Origin: Cognatundibacterium curvum
GTDB lineage: Bacteria > Pseudomonadota > Gammaproteobacteria > Burkholderiales > Burkholderiaceae_D
Assembly: GCF_014284235.1 (NCBI RefSeq)
Contig: NZ_JACOGD010000005.1
Span: 248,001 to 312,000 of the forward strand
Direction: 5' to 3'
DNA: 64,000 nt
Shown: in pieces, positions 40,547 through 49,368 of the stretch
Layout of the letters: each line of letters starts with the position of its first letter
Numbering within the stretch: position 1 is the stretch's first letter
Position numbers and translations under genes: made by a program
The notes under the pieces: generated by a model
Told to the model about the DNA's origin: nothing
The model's input: only the letters and a program-made list of their open reading frames with translations
The model's database searches: none

Positions 40547-40572
40547 TCAGGGCTGGTCAGGATGTGAAATAT

Positions 40573-40612
40573 GTTAAGGCTGACTTTTTTCTAAAGTCAG
40601 CCTTAACTTTTT
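40573..40612 (+). terminator. Strong hairpin terminator between sspA and sspB
   Basis: A perfect 15-bp stem, GTTAAGGCTGACTTT (40573-40587) and AAAGTCAGCCTTAAC (40593-40607), with a 5-nt loop and a TTTTT tail. sspB would then need read-through or its own promoter in 40613-40659. Confidence 0.85.
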
Positions 40613-40659
40613 GTGTCAGACTTTCGATTCTCTATATATCAAATCAAGCAGGACTACAG

Positions 40660-41133
40660 ATGCAGGAAACTTCAACCAAGCCTTATTTTATGCGGGCAAT
40701 TTACGAATGGTGCACCGACAATGGCTATACGCCGTATATGGCGGTCAAAGTCGCAGCTGGTGTACAAGTGCCTATGGAGTTTGTGCGTAATGGCGAAATC
40801 GTGCTGAACATCAGCTTTGGCGCAACCAGTGGTTTGAAAATGGACAATGACGCGGTAAGCTTCAAAGCCCGCTTCGGCGGTGTCTCACGCGAGATTTATG
40901 TGCCGGTCGGAAACGTCATTGCAGTTTATGCCAGCGAAAACGGCCAGGGCATGGCATTCGAAGTCTCACTCGATGAAGTGCCTGAGGCCAGTGAGCCTGA
41001 TGAGCCGGAACAACGGCCGCGTTCAGGACTTGGATTGGCTTCAGTCAATACCGGCGAAAATACGGATTCTGCTGCAGAAACAGAAAAAGAACAAAAAAAA
41101 CCGGGAAAACCCTCGCTAAAAATCATAAAGTAG
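40660..41133 (+). CDS. sspB: ClpXP adaptor SspB
   Basis: A 157-residue ClpXP specificity factor that hands ssrA-tagged proteins to the protease. I chose ATG 40660 (MQETSTKPYFMRAIYEWC), the usual family start with AGGAC upstream. The substrate-binding domain has NGYTPYMAVKV and the IVLNISFGATSGLKMDND strand. A flexible acidic linker leads to the ClpX-binding tail GKPSLKIIK, matching the XB motif of E. coli SspB. Confidence 0.94.
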   Translation: MQETSTKPYFMRAIYEWCTDNGYTPYMAVKVAAGVQVPMEFVRNGEIVLNISFGATSGLKMDNDAVSFKARFGGVSREIYVPVGNVIAVYASENGQGMAFEVSLDEVPEASEPDEPEQRPRSGLGLASVNTGENTDSAAETEKEQKKPGKPSLKIIK

Positions 41134-41135
41134 CC

Positions 41136-41141
41136 TATAAT
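41136..41141 (+). promoter_or_regulatory. Possible -10 element of the tRNA-Thr gene
   Basis: TATAAT starts three bases after the sspB stop and 54 bp before the tRNA, followed by a GC-containing discriminator (ACGTG). No clear -35 is present. Confidence 0.4.
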
Positions 41142-41194
41142 ACGTGTCTTCGGAACTGCTGCAGTAAAATGTAGCAATAATCGAAACGATTTTC

Positions 41195-41270
41195 GCCGGC
41201 TTAGCTCACTTGGTAGAGCAGTTGACTTGTAATCATCAGGTAGCCAGTTCGATTCCGGCAGCCGGCACCA
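41195..41270 (+). tRNA. tRNA-Thr (anticodon TGT)
   Basis: A 76-nt cloverleaf with 7-bp acceptor stem GCCGGCT/AGCCGGC, D-arm GCTC...GAGC, anticodon loop CTTGTAA (anticodon TGT, reads ACA), T-loop TTCGATT, and encoded CCA end. U28-U42 in the anticodon stem and A52-C62 in the T stem are mismatched; the latter also occurs in E. coli tRNA-Thr(TGT). It looks functional. Confidence 0.95.
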
Positions 41271-41272
41271 AT

Positions 41273-41310
41273 AAAAACCCATCGTTAGCAATAACGGTGG
41301 GTTTTTTCTT
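41273..41310 (+). terminator. Terminator after tRNA-Thr
   Basis: AAAAACCCATCGTTA (41273-41287) pairs with TAACGGTGGGTTTTT (41292-41306), with one G-T pair and a GCAA loop, followed by more T residues. Confidence 0.85.
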
Positions 41311-41454
41311 TTGTTCTGCTGCTTTTTATGCCGCATCAAACCGCTGGAAATGGCTTGTCGTCCGGATCAGGGAACGATTATGCTCTGCACTGGTCATATC
41401 CGCCATTATCTGCGGGCAACTGCAGCTTAGTCTTTCACTCAACCGAGGTGTCAA

Positions 41455-43641
41455 TTGAAAACAATATGGGCTTGGGCTTGCCTGCCTTTTGCTTGGACTG
41501 CTGCGATGAATGTCGCTGCGCAGGATGGAAAACTCAGTCTGGAGATGTTGTATCACCCGACGCAAAAAGTGAAGTTTGAGACCCGTCCGCTGACGCGCCT
41601 GTCCTGGGACGCGCAGAACCGGCTGATCGAGACCCAGATCAAAGACGGTGCGGTGCAGTTATTCGTGGTGAATCCGCAAACCTGGGAAAAACAGGCGCTC
41701 GCAGTCGATGGCAATATCGTGCAGATCTTGCGCCAGGCCGGCATAGAAGAAAAGCAGCAGGTGGCACTGGCTGAAAAGCTAGGTGCGCAGATCACGCCCG
41801 GGCAGACTGCTTATCTGTTCACCTATAAAAATGATTTATGGTTGCTGGATACCCAAAAATCCCAGGCACGCGAGTTGACGCATACCCCGGATCAGGTCGA
41901 AGACGAGGCGATTTTATCGCCGGATAATCAATCCGTTGCCTACCTTAAGGGCAATGACATGTATATCACCGATATCGCAAGCGCTAAAGAAACGCGGCTT
42001 ACGCATGATGGCAGTGAAACCAATTTCAATGGACGGCTGGACTGGGTCTATATGGAAGAGATTTACGGCCGCGGCAAATTGCGTGCGTTCTGGTGGTCGC
42101 CGGATTCCAAGCGTCTGGCTTTCCTGAATTTCGATGAGAGTAAGGTGCCGGTGTACACCCTGAGTGGTGATCATGCGCAGCCCATCAAAACTGATCGCAC
42201 CCGTTATCCCAAAGCAGGTGATCCGAATCCTACGGTGCGTTTAGGCGTGATCGATAAAGAAGGCAAAATCGCCTGGACAGAAAATCCTTATCCCGGCAAG
42301 GAAACCCTGATTGTGCAGGTAGGCTGGACACCGGATGGGCGCTTACTGGCTTCCTGGCAGGACAGGGTACAAACCTGGCTGGACTTGCGTTTGTATGATG
42401 CCAAGCGCAGTGCGAGTCAGGTCGTGGTGCATGAAAGCAGCCCGGCCTGGACTGAGCGTCTGCCTTTCCCGACTTTTCTGAAAGATGGTGGTTTCGTCTG
42501 GGAGTCAGATCGTACCGGTCACCGTCATGTGTATCGCTACGACCAGCAATTCCGCTTGAAGCATGCTGTCACCAAGGGCGACTGGGATGTGCGCACTGTG
42601 TATGGTGTGGATGAAGCAAATGGCCGCATACTGTTTTCTGCCAATGAACGTAATCCTATCGGTAATGATGTGTACAGCATAGGGCTGGATGGCAAAGCTC
42701 AGCAAAGGCTGACGCAGGATAGCGGCACCCATCAGGTGCGCTGGAACAAGACCTATAGCATGTTCCTTGATAGCTGGAGCAGTCTGAAACAAACCCCGAA
42801 ACAGGCCTTGCTCAGTGATAGCGGTAAAACATTGCGCGCGATCGATGATGTCGGTATGCCTGAGACTATGAAGGGTGTGCAACTGGCTAAAGTCAGTCAG
42901 CAACAGATCAAGGCGCGCGATGGCTTTTTGTTAGAGAGCTTGCTGTATCTGCCACCGGATTTTAATCCTCAGAAAAAATACCCTGTGTATCAGCACTTGT
43001 ACGCGGGCCCAATGGCACCGCAGGTGAATGATCGCTGGAGCAATGATCTCTACCATCACTTCCTCGCTCAGCAAGGTTACATTGTATGGGTGCTGGATAA
43101 CCGCAGCGCCAGTAATAAAGGTGTGGCGAGCGCCTGGCCTATTCATAAAAAACTGGGCCAGCTTGAATTGCAGGATCAGCTTGATGGTCTGGAATGGCTG
43201 CGTCAGCAAGGATGGGCAGATATGGACCGCGTTGCGCTGAATGGCTGGAGCTATGGCGGTTATATGACCTCGTATGCCATGACGCATAGCAAGGCATGGA
43301 AGCTGGGCTTTGTCGGCGCGCCTGTGACTGACTGGCATCTGTACGACAGCGTCTATACCGAGCGCTATATGGGCCTGCCATCAGAGAATAAAGAAGGCTA
43401 TGACAAGGGCAGTGTGCTCAAAGCCGCTAAAGATCTGCACGGTAAAATCCTGATTATGCATGGCACTATGGATGACAATGTCCATCCACAAAACGCCATC
43501 ATGCTGATTGATGCGCTGATACAGAACGGCAAAGACTACAACCTGCAACTCTACCCAGGCCAGGGCCACGGCCCACGCGGCGACTGGACGGTCTGGTCTT
43601 TGCAAAAAGCGAAGTGGGAATTATTGAAGAATAATCTGTGA
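41455..43641 (+). CDS. Exported S9 prolyl oligopeptidase (dipeptidyl-peptidase IV type)
   Basis: A 728-residue secreted or periplasmic serine peptidase of the S9B type. It starts at TTG (41455) with GAGGTG upstream and has a signal peptide ending NVAAQD. Beta-propeller repeats fill about 40-470; the alpha/beta-hydrolase domain has nucleophile S599 in GWSYGGYM, Asp in MHGTMDDNVHPQN and His in GQGHGP. The EE motif that binds the peptide N-terminus in DPP IV can be placed at YMEEIYGR. It likely releases dipeptides from peptides with Pro or Ala at position two. Confidence 0.9.
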   Translation: MKTIWAWACLPFAWTAAMNVAAQDGKLSLEMLYHPTQKVKFETRPLTRLSWDAQNRLIETQIKDGAVQLFVVNPQTWEKQALAVDGNIVQILRQAGIEEKQQVALAEKLGAQITPGQTAYLFTYKNDLWLLDTQKSQARELTHTPDQVEDEAILSPDNQSVAYLKGNDMYITDIASAKETRLTHDGSETNFNGRLDWVYMEEIYGRGKLRAFWWSPDSKRLAFLNFDESKVPVYTLSGDHAQPIKTDRTRYPKAGDPNPTVRLGVIDKEGKIAWTENPYPGKETLIVQVGWTPDGRLLASWQDRVQTWLDLRLYDAKRSASQVVVHESSPAWTERLPFPTFLKDGGFVWESDRTGHRHVYRYDQQFRLKHAVTKGDWDVRTVYGVDEANGRILFSANERNPIGNDVYSIGLDGKAQQRLTQDSGTHQVRWNKTYSMFLDSWSSLKQTPKQALLSDSGKTLRAIDDVGMPETMKGVQLAKVSQQQIKARDGFLLESLLYLPPDFNPQKKYPVYQHLYAGPMAPQVNDRWSNDLYHHFLAQQGYIVWVLDNRSASNKGVASAWPIHKKLGQLELQDQLDGLEWLRQQGWADMDRVALNGWSYGGYMTSYAMTHSKAWKLGFVGAPVTDWHLYDSVYTERYMGLPSENKEGYDKGSVLKAAKDLHGKILIMHGTMDDNVHPQNAIMLIDALIQNGKDYNLQLYPGQGHGPRGDWTVWSLQKAKWELLKNNL

Positions 43642-43678
43642 TTCTTCAATAACCAGAACCTGGAAATGGAAGTAAAAG

Positions 43679-43704
43679 AAAGGGGTGCCGTGGCATCCCT
43701 TTTT
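43679..43704 (+). terminator. Terminator after the S9 peptidase
   Basis: AAAGGGGTGC and GCATCCCTTT form a 10-bp stem (one G-T pair) with a short loop and a T run. A second perfect hairpin, ATTGAAGAAT/ATTCTTCAAT (43623-43632/43641-43650), overlaps the peptidase stop codon. Confidence 0.8.
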
Positions 43705-43844
43705 CGTTTACTGTCATTCATCTGTCTGCAGCAACGCTGATGTTCCTAAAAAAGAAAACTTGCTGAAAATCAAACAAAATAATTGAATTTTTACAATCCT
43801 GGAATATATTGTATTGGCGATAATGCATACTCCTGGGGGGCGCT

Positions 43845-45656
43845 TTGCATAGCCTGACCGAGCAAGATATTCACCAGATATTTCCTGTTTTGATGGAAGT
43901 GCTTCCAATGGGGGTTGCTATTTTAGACAGAAATCTGTATCTGCAATACATTAACTCAAGGCATGCAGAGCTGAATCATTTAAAGCTTGAGCAGCAATTG
44001 GGTAAGCATGTGCGCGAATTTTTGCCGCATGCTGCAGACGTGGTTGAACCCAAATTACAGTTTGTGATTGATACCGGACGCCCGCTGATCAATCAGGAAA
44101 TCCGGGGATCGCTACCCCGTGCTGATGGTAGCTATCTGTATCGACTGGCATCGTATTATCCGGTCATGGCGCAGCAAAAGGTCAGTCATGTGCTTGCGCT
44201 TATCCGTGATGCGGCTGTCGATGACTTTCAGTATCAGTTGCATGCTGAGAGTCAGCAACGCCTGTTACAGGTGCTGGATAATCTGTTTGCCTTCGTCGGT
44301 GTGCTTGATCTGGACGGTACCCTGATTAACGCCAACCGTGCCCCATTAGAGGCGGCTGGGATAAGTTTATCTGACGTGATCGGTAAAAAATTCTGGGATT
44401 GTTACTGGTGGTCTTATTGCCCAGAGACACAACAGCAACTGAAGGACGTGATAGCGGTCTGCCTGCAAGGCGGCATTTCCCGCTTTGATGTTCGCGTACG
44501 TATGCTCAATGGTGAGCTGGTCTGGATCGATTTCATGCTGGCCCCACTCAGAAATCAAGCCGGTGAAATTACGCATCTGATACCGTCCGGTATCGACATC
44601 ATGAAGCGGCACCAAAGTGAAGCTGCGCTATATCAGTCAGAGGAAAGATGGCGCTCTGTGATTGAATCCTCAGACGATGCGATTATCACTAAGTCGCTTG
44701 ATGGCCTGGTGACCAGCTGGAATCCGGCCGCTGAGCGTTTGCTAGGCTATTCCTGCTCAGAGATGGTCGGCCAGCCGATTACGACAATATTTCCACCCTC
44801 GAAAATCAGCGAAGAACAGCAAATAATGAAGCGCATAGCGAGTGGTGAGCGAGTCGCCTCATTTGAAACCGAACGGATTCATCGCAACGGACAAACCGTA
44901 TATATCTCTATCACGATTTCGCCACTCAGAGACAGGGCAGGACACGTCATTGGTGCGTGTAAGCTGGCCAGGGACATTTCACCGCAAAAGCAGCAATTGC
45001 AGATGTTGGAGCGGGCGCTCGAGGAAAAAACGGTATTACTGCATGAAGTGCATCACCGTGTAAAAAATAATTTACAGATCGTCTCCAGCCTGCTTAACCT
45101 GCAAGCACGCAAAGCAAGCACAGAAGTTGCCTCGGCGCTCGCTGAAAGTCAGGGCAGGATAAAGGCGATGGCGCTGATCCATCAGTTATTGTACGAGTCC
45201 AGTGATATGTCGGAAGTCGGCTTGTCCGATTTTCTGAAAAGCCTGATCAGCTTATCTGTGTCTATGTATGGTATTGAGCGGAAGGGAATACAGCTCAGGC
45301 TGGAGGACCATTCGCAAGGTGTCAGTCTGGATATGCAGAGAATGATACCTTGCGGTTTAGCAGTCAATGAGTTGTTACTCAATGCAGTCAAACACGCGTT
45401 TTCCCAGACTGAGGAAGGGATCATCGTGATACGCGTCGTACTGGAGCATGACAGTATCTGCATTGTCGTACGTGACAATGGCTGCGGCTTGCCGCCTGGC
45501 TTTCAATGGAAGTCCAGCTACGGGCTAGGCAGTCAGCTGATTCCTATGTTTGTACACCAGTTACACGCGGAGTTGCTGACACAGAGCAGCTCACTGGGTA
45601 CCACTATCTCAATCCGTATCCCGGCAATCGGGCAGGAGTACAACTATGCAGGCTGA
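43845..45656 (+). CDS. PAS-PAS-PAS sensor histidine kinase (HisKA_2 type)
   Basis: A 603-residue soluble sensor kinase with no membrane segment. Three PAS domains (about 12-120, 135-255 and 265-385) are followed by a HisKA_2 dimerisation domain with phospho-acceptor His404 in HHRVKNNLQI, and a HATPase_c domain with N-box NELLLNAVKHAF and G-box DNGCGLP. This kinase type is typical of light or redox sensing and general stress systems; no chromophore Cys motif is evident. It starts at TTG 43845 after a GGGGGG tract; ATG 43890 is an alternative. Its end overlaps the downstream response regulator by 11 bases, so the two form a cognate pair. Confidence 0.88.
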   Translation: MHSLTEQDIHQIFPVLMEVLPMGVAILDRNLYLQYINSRHAELNHLKLEQQLGKHVREFLPHAADVVEPKLQFVIDTGRPLINQEIRGSLPRADGSYLYRLASYYPVMAQQKVSHVLALIRDAAVDDFQYQLHAESQQRLLQVLDNLFAFVGVLDLDGTLINANRAPLEAAGISLSDVIGKKFWDCYWWSYCPETQQQLKDVIAVCLQGGISRFDVRVRMLNGELVWIDFMLAPLRNQAGEITHLIPSGIDIMKRHQSEAALYQSEERWRSVIESSDDAIITKSLDGLVTSWNPAAERLLGYSCSEMVGQPITTIFPPSKISEEQQIMKRIASGERVASFETERIHRNGQTVYISITISPLRDRAGHVIGACKLARDISPQKQQLQMLERALEEKTVLLHEVHHRVKNNLQIVSSLLNLQARKASTEVASALAESQGRIKAMALIHQLLYESSDMSEVGLSDFLKSLISLSVSMYGIERKGIQLRLEDHSQGVSLDMQRMIPCGLAVNELLLNAVKHAFSQTEEGIIVIRVVLEHDSICIVVRDNGCGLPPGFQWKSSYGLGSQLIPMFVHQLHAELLTQSSSLGTTISIRIPAIGQEYNYAG

Positions 45657-48063
45657 ATGTATCCTGATTGTGGAAGATGAACCAGTAGTCGCATTAGACT
45701 TGCAACAAAGTCTGATGGAAATGGGGCATCAGGTGCTGTCTATCGCGACTAGCTTTACCGAGGCGCTAAACGTGGTGCAACAGAATCAGCCCAGCCTGAT
45801 TTTGATGGATATACACATCGATGGTGATACCGATGGGATAGACGCCTGCGAGATGATCTCCCGGCGTTGGAAGTTGCCGGTGATTTTTCTGACTGCCTAC
45901 GCCGATGATCTGACTGTCAGCCGCGCTGCGAATGTTAAACCATTCGGCTATGTGATGAAGCCTTTTGAGTCCAAAGAGTTAATGGCGGTCATACAGGTTG
46001 CACGCTCTCGTCATAATGCTGAAGGCATGCTGGCGGCTTCAGAGCAGCGCCTGACGATGGCATTGGATGCAGCTCAATTAGGGAGCTGGCAATGGTCACG
46101 TCAGCATGACAAACTGGAAGGGGATGAGCGTTTTTTTGAGATCGTTGGTGGTGGCTTACGACCATTTCAAAGCAGCCTGACGGACCTGCTCCGTCTGGTG
46201 ACTGAGCGGGACCGGGACAGGCTCAGCCACTGGTTTCAGCAGACAGATTTCTTCAGTGATACCTTTTGCATACCGCGTAGCGGACAGGAGCTCGCCTGGA
46301 TAGAAATCTATGGAAAACTGACCTGTAATTTGAATGGTGAGCCGGTGTTAATTGGTGCGGTTCGCGACATCAGCTTACGTAAAACGATGGAAGACCAGTT
46401 ACGCCAGGCCAGCGTTGTTTTCAGTGAGGCGGTCGAGGGTATGCTGATACTGGATGCTGATTGCCGGGTTGTGAGCGCTAATCCTGCATTTTTCCAGATG
46501 ACCCGGTTTTCAGAGCAACAAATTATGGGCCTGCATCCCGATGATTTTTTGCTGGTCAGACGAGAAAGTGACCCGTCTTATTCTGCGATTGCAGTCAGTG
46601 AACCTGGTTTTTGGACCGGGGAGGCACGTTGCAAACGTCAGGATGGCAGTCAGATTTCTATCCTGCAGCACGTATGTGTGGTGCGTAATGAGCAGGGGCA
46701 GACGCAGCAGATCGTCGTGTCCATTTCTGATATCAGCTTTATCCGCGAAGCAGAGCGGCAATTGGAGCATCTGGCTTTTCATGATCCGCTGACAGGGATG
46801 GGAAACCGCTACCTGCTGGATCAGAGACTGGCGCAGGAAATGTCGCTCAGCCAGGTTAATGGTGGCAATGTGGCGATTATATTTATCGATCTTGATGGTT
46901 TTAAGGCGATAAATGACTCCATGGGGCACCACATCGGTGACCGTCTGCTACAGGAAGCCGCGCATCGTATCTCAGGCCAGATACGACGATATGATGAAGC
47001 GATACGGCTGGGTGGAGATGAGTTTGTCGTGATCGTCCCTAACCTGACTCAACAAAGCGATGGCAGGCTGGTTGCAGAGAAAATACTGCAAGCTTTATCA
47101 GTAACGATACGCATTGATGAACACCAGTTCCGTATCAGTGCCAGCATCGGTATCGCGACCTTTCCACAAGATGGGGCAGGATTAAGTGAAATCCTGAGTG
47201 CCGCTGACAGTGCGATGTATGAGGCCAAGCGCCAGGGCAAGGGCAGAATCTGCGTCTACACCAGCGATATGACCGACACGGTGCGGACCCGCCTGAATCT
47301 GGAGCAGGGTTTGCACCATGCATTGGAGCGACAGGAGCTGGAACTGTACTACCAACCTGTATTTAGCATGGCAAACGAACGTTTGTCCGGTTTTGAGGCC
47401 CTGATACGCTGGAATCATCCTGTATCCGGCGTATTACTGCCGGATCAGTTCATCCGCATCGCCGAAGAGAGTGGACAGATACAGAGCATAGGCAGCTGGG
47501 TATTGGATACTGCCCTGCAGCAGCTGAGTCAATGGACCGAGGCAACCGGAACTGCATTGGTGATGGCCGTGAATGTGTCACCAAAACAGTTTTTGCAGGA
47601 CGATTTTCTGGCATCGGTGGAGCTTGCATTGCGCCGCTGGCAGGTGCCTGCACATCAGCTGGAAATCGAAATTACAGAATCCGTCTTGCAGGATTTTCAG
47701 CGCAGCCGTGGCATAGTCAGTGGTTTGCGTGAACTCGGGGTCAGCGTCGCTATCGATGATTTCGGTACCGGTTATTCATCGTTGGCCTTACTCAAGCATC
47801 TGCCTGTCTCACGCATCAAAATTGACCGCTCGTTTATCCTCGCCTTACCGGGTAATGCGCGTGATCATGGTCTGGTTAGCGTGATGCTGAAAATGGCTGG
47901 CAGCCTGGAATTGGAGGTAACCGCAGAAGGTGTGGAAACCTGGCAACAGGCTGCGGTCTTACAGCAGCTTGGCTGCTCTGCGGCGCAGGGCTTCTATTAC
48001 GGCCAGCCAGCGCCGACAGCAACGGCATTGCACGATGCGATATGCCGCCACGACCGGGGCTGA
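45646..48063 (+). CDS. Response regulator with REC-PAS-PAS-GGDEF-EAL domains (c-di-GMP turnover)
   Basis: An 805-residue cytoplasmic protein. The receiver domain (1-120) has the phospho-acceptor D55 in LILMDIHIDG, the acidic pair EDE (10-12) and Lys in YVMKPFE. Two PAS-like regions follow (about 130-245 and 255-365), then a GGDEF domain with intact RLGGDEFVV and an RxxD inhibitory site five residues before it (RRYD), and an EAL domain with GFEALIRW, ITESVL and DDFGTGYSSL. Both catalytic domains look intact, so it may make or degrade c-di-GMP depending on phosphorylation by the overlapping kinase gene. Confidence 0.92.
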   Translation: MQAECILIVEDEPVVALDLQQSLMEMGHQVLSIATSFTEALNVVQQNQPSLILMDIHIDGDTDGIDACEMISRRWKLPVIFLTAYADDLTVSRAANVKPFGYVMKPFESKELMAVIQVARSRHNAEGMLAASEQRLTMALDAAQLGSWQWSRQHDKLEGDERFFEIVGGGLRPFQSSLTDLLRLVTERDRDRLSHWFQQTDFFSDTFCIPRSGQELAWIEIYGKLTCNLNGEPVLIGAVRDISLRKTMEDQLRQASVVFSEAVEGMLILDADCRVVSANPAFFQMTRFSEQQIMGLHPDDFLLVRRESDPSYSAIAVSEPGFWTGEARCKRQDGSQISILQHVCVVRNEQGQTQQIVVSISDISFIREAERQLEHLAFHDPLTGMGNRYLLDQRLAQEMSLSQVNGGNVAIIFIDLDGFKAINDSMGHHIGDRLLQEAAHRISGQIRRYDEAIRLGGDEFVVIVPNLTQQSDGRLVAEKILQALSVTIRIDEHQFRISASIGIATFPQDGAGLSEILSAADSAMYEAKRQGKGRICVYTSDMTDTVRTRLNLEQGLHHALERQELELYYQPVFSMANERLSGFEALIRWNHPVSGVLLPDQFIRIAEESGQIQSIGSWVLDTALQQLSQWTEATGTALVMAVNVSPKQFLQDDFLASVELALRRWQVPAHQLEIEITESVLQDFQRSRGIVSGLRELGVSVAIDDFGTGYSSLALLKHLPVSRIKIDRSFILALPGNARDHGLVSVMLKMAGSLELEVTAEGVETWQQAAVLQQLGCSAAQGFYYGQPAPTATALHDAICRHDRG

Positions 48064-48239
48064 CGCTAAAAATAAAGTGAGCAGAATAGTTACCGCACCC
48101 AGTGTGATACAGGGCGCAATACCAGCGATTCCAAGCACATCCTATGACTGAGTGAATGGGAGCAACATGCATTCGCTGGCGTGTATCTATACAAGAATGC
48201 AGATGCATGAACACTGAGCTACCGTGCTGAGGAGTAAAC

Positions 48240-48827
48240 TTAGCTCTTCAATCCTGCCCAGCGCGGTGTGAGTTGGTGGTCGACAGCGAACATATCGAGC
48301 ACCCGGCCTACCGTATGGTCTACCATTTCTTCTATGCTTTGCGGGCGTTGGTAAAAACCGGGTAGCGGCGGGAAAATGACGCCGCCCATTTCTGTGACTG
48401 CGGTCATATTGCGCAGGTGTGCGAGATTAAACGGTGTTTCCCTGACCATCAGGACCAGGCGGCGGCGTTCTTTGAGTACCACATCGGCAGCGCGTGTGAT
48501 GAGGTTATCCGATAAGCCGTGGGCGACCGCTGCCAGTGTTTTCATGGAGCACGGTGCGATGATCATGCCATCGGACAGGAAAGAGCCGCTGGCTATGCTG
48601 GCGCCGACATCGCGCACATTGTGCACCACATCGGCCAGCGCTTCGACATCTTTGCGCTTGAGGTCTAATTCCTGATGGATATTGAGCACACCGGCCTCGG
48701 ACACCATGACATGGGTTTCGACTTCAGGCAGCGTGCGCAAAATTTGTAGCAGGCGCACGCCATACACCGCCCCTGTCGCGCCAGTGATGGCGATAATCAG
48801 ACGTTTGCGGGGGATGGCGGCCGACAT
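48240..48827 (-). CDS. ubiX: Flavin prenyltransferase UbiX
   Basis: A 195-residue UbiX/Pad1 enzyme that makes the prenylated FMN cofactor used by UbiD decarboxylase in ubiquinone synthesis. IIAITGATGAVYGVRLLQ, the MIIAPCSMKTLAAVAHG segment and the RETPFNLAHLRNM motif are diagnostic. It lies four bases after the glutaredoxin gene and is probably co-transcribed with it. Confidence 0.95.
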   Translation of the reverse strand: MSAAIPRKRLIIAITGATGAVYGVRLLQILRTLPEVETHVMVSEAGVLNIHQELDLKRKDVEALADVVHNVRDVGASIASGSFLSDGMIIAPCSMKTLAAVAHGLSDNLITRAADVVLKERRRLVLMVRETPFNLAHLRNMTAVTEMGGVIFPPLPGFYQRPQSIEEMVDHTVGRVLDMFAVDHQLTPRWAGLKS

Positions 48828-48831
48828 AGAA

Positions 48832-49143
48832 TCAGTCTTTCAACAGGGATTGCAGTTCGCCGTTCTCGAACATTTCATTCATGATGTCAGAACCACCAAT
48901 GAATTCACCCTTGATGTATAACTGAGGAATAGTTGGCCAGTTAGAAAAGTCTTTGATGCCCTGACGCACAGCTGCATCTTCCAGCACATTGACGGTTACC
49001 AGATTTTGCGCGCCACAGGCTTTCAACAATTGAACAGCACGGCCAGAAAAGCCGCATTGTGGGAACTGCGCAGTTCCCTTCATAAACAGCACAACAGGGT
49101 TTTGGGTTACGGTTTCTTTGATCCAGCTTTGTACGTCGCTCAT
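48832..49143 (-). CDS. grxD: Monothiol glutaredoxin (Grx4/GrxD type)
   Basis: A 103-residue CGFS glutaredoxin (Cys30 in [14 protein letters not shown]) with the glutathione-binding [19 protein letters not shown]. Such proteins carry [2Fe-2S] clusters and partner with BolA/IbaG, also encoded in this window. It is divergent from the AcoR-like gene; the 225-bp gap between them holds the two promoters, which I cannot place confidently. Confidence 0.95.
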   Translation of the reverse strand: MSDVQSWIKETVTQNPVVLFMKGTAQFPQCGFSGRAVQLLKACGAQNLVTVNVLEDAAVRQGIKDFSNWPTIPQLYIKGEFIGGSDIMNEMFENGELQSLLKD

Positions 49144-49368
49144 GGCAGTTTCCTTTAAAAACGAATTTCCGCATTATCCCAGATTTTCACGCTGGCCGTC
49201 TTGCTGCTGATAAAGCATGGCAAAGACCGGAATACACAGCGGACATCGGAATTTGTGCGGCGCCACAAAGCTGCTTTTCTATGTGCTACGGTTTGGTGTT
49301 AGAGTCCCTGAATCAGAGTCCCTGCGTCTTGGTACGGATACGGGATCACCTTGAAAGAGGAGACAAAC

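Noticed and set aside
41195..41270. tRNA-Thr as a pseudogene because of stem mismatches
   Set aside because: U28-U42 and A52-C62 are tolerated; the A-C pair is also found in E. coli tRNA-Thr(TGT), and acceptor stem, loops and CCA are perfect.
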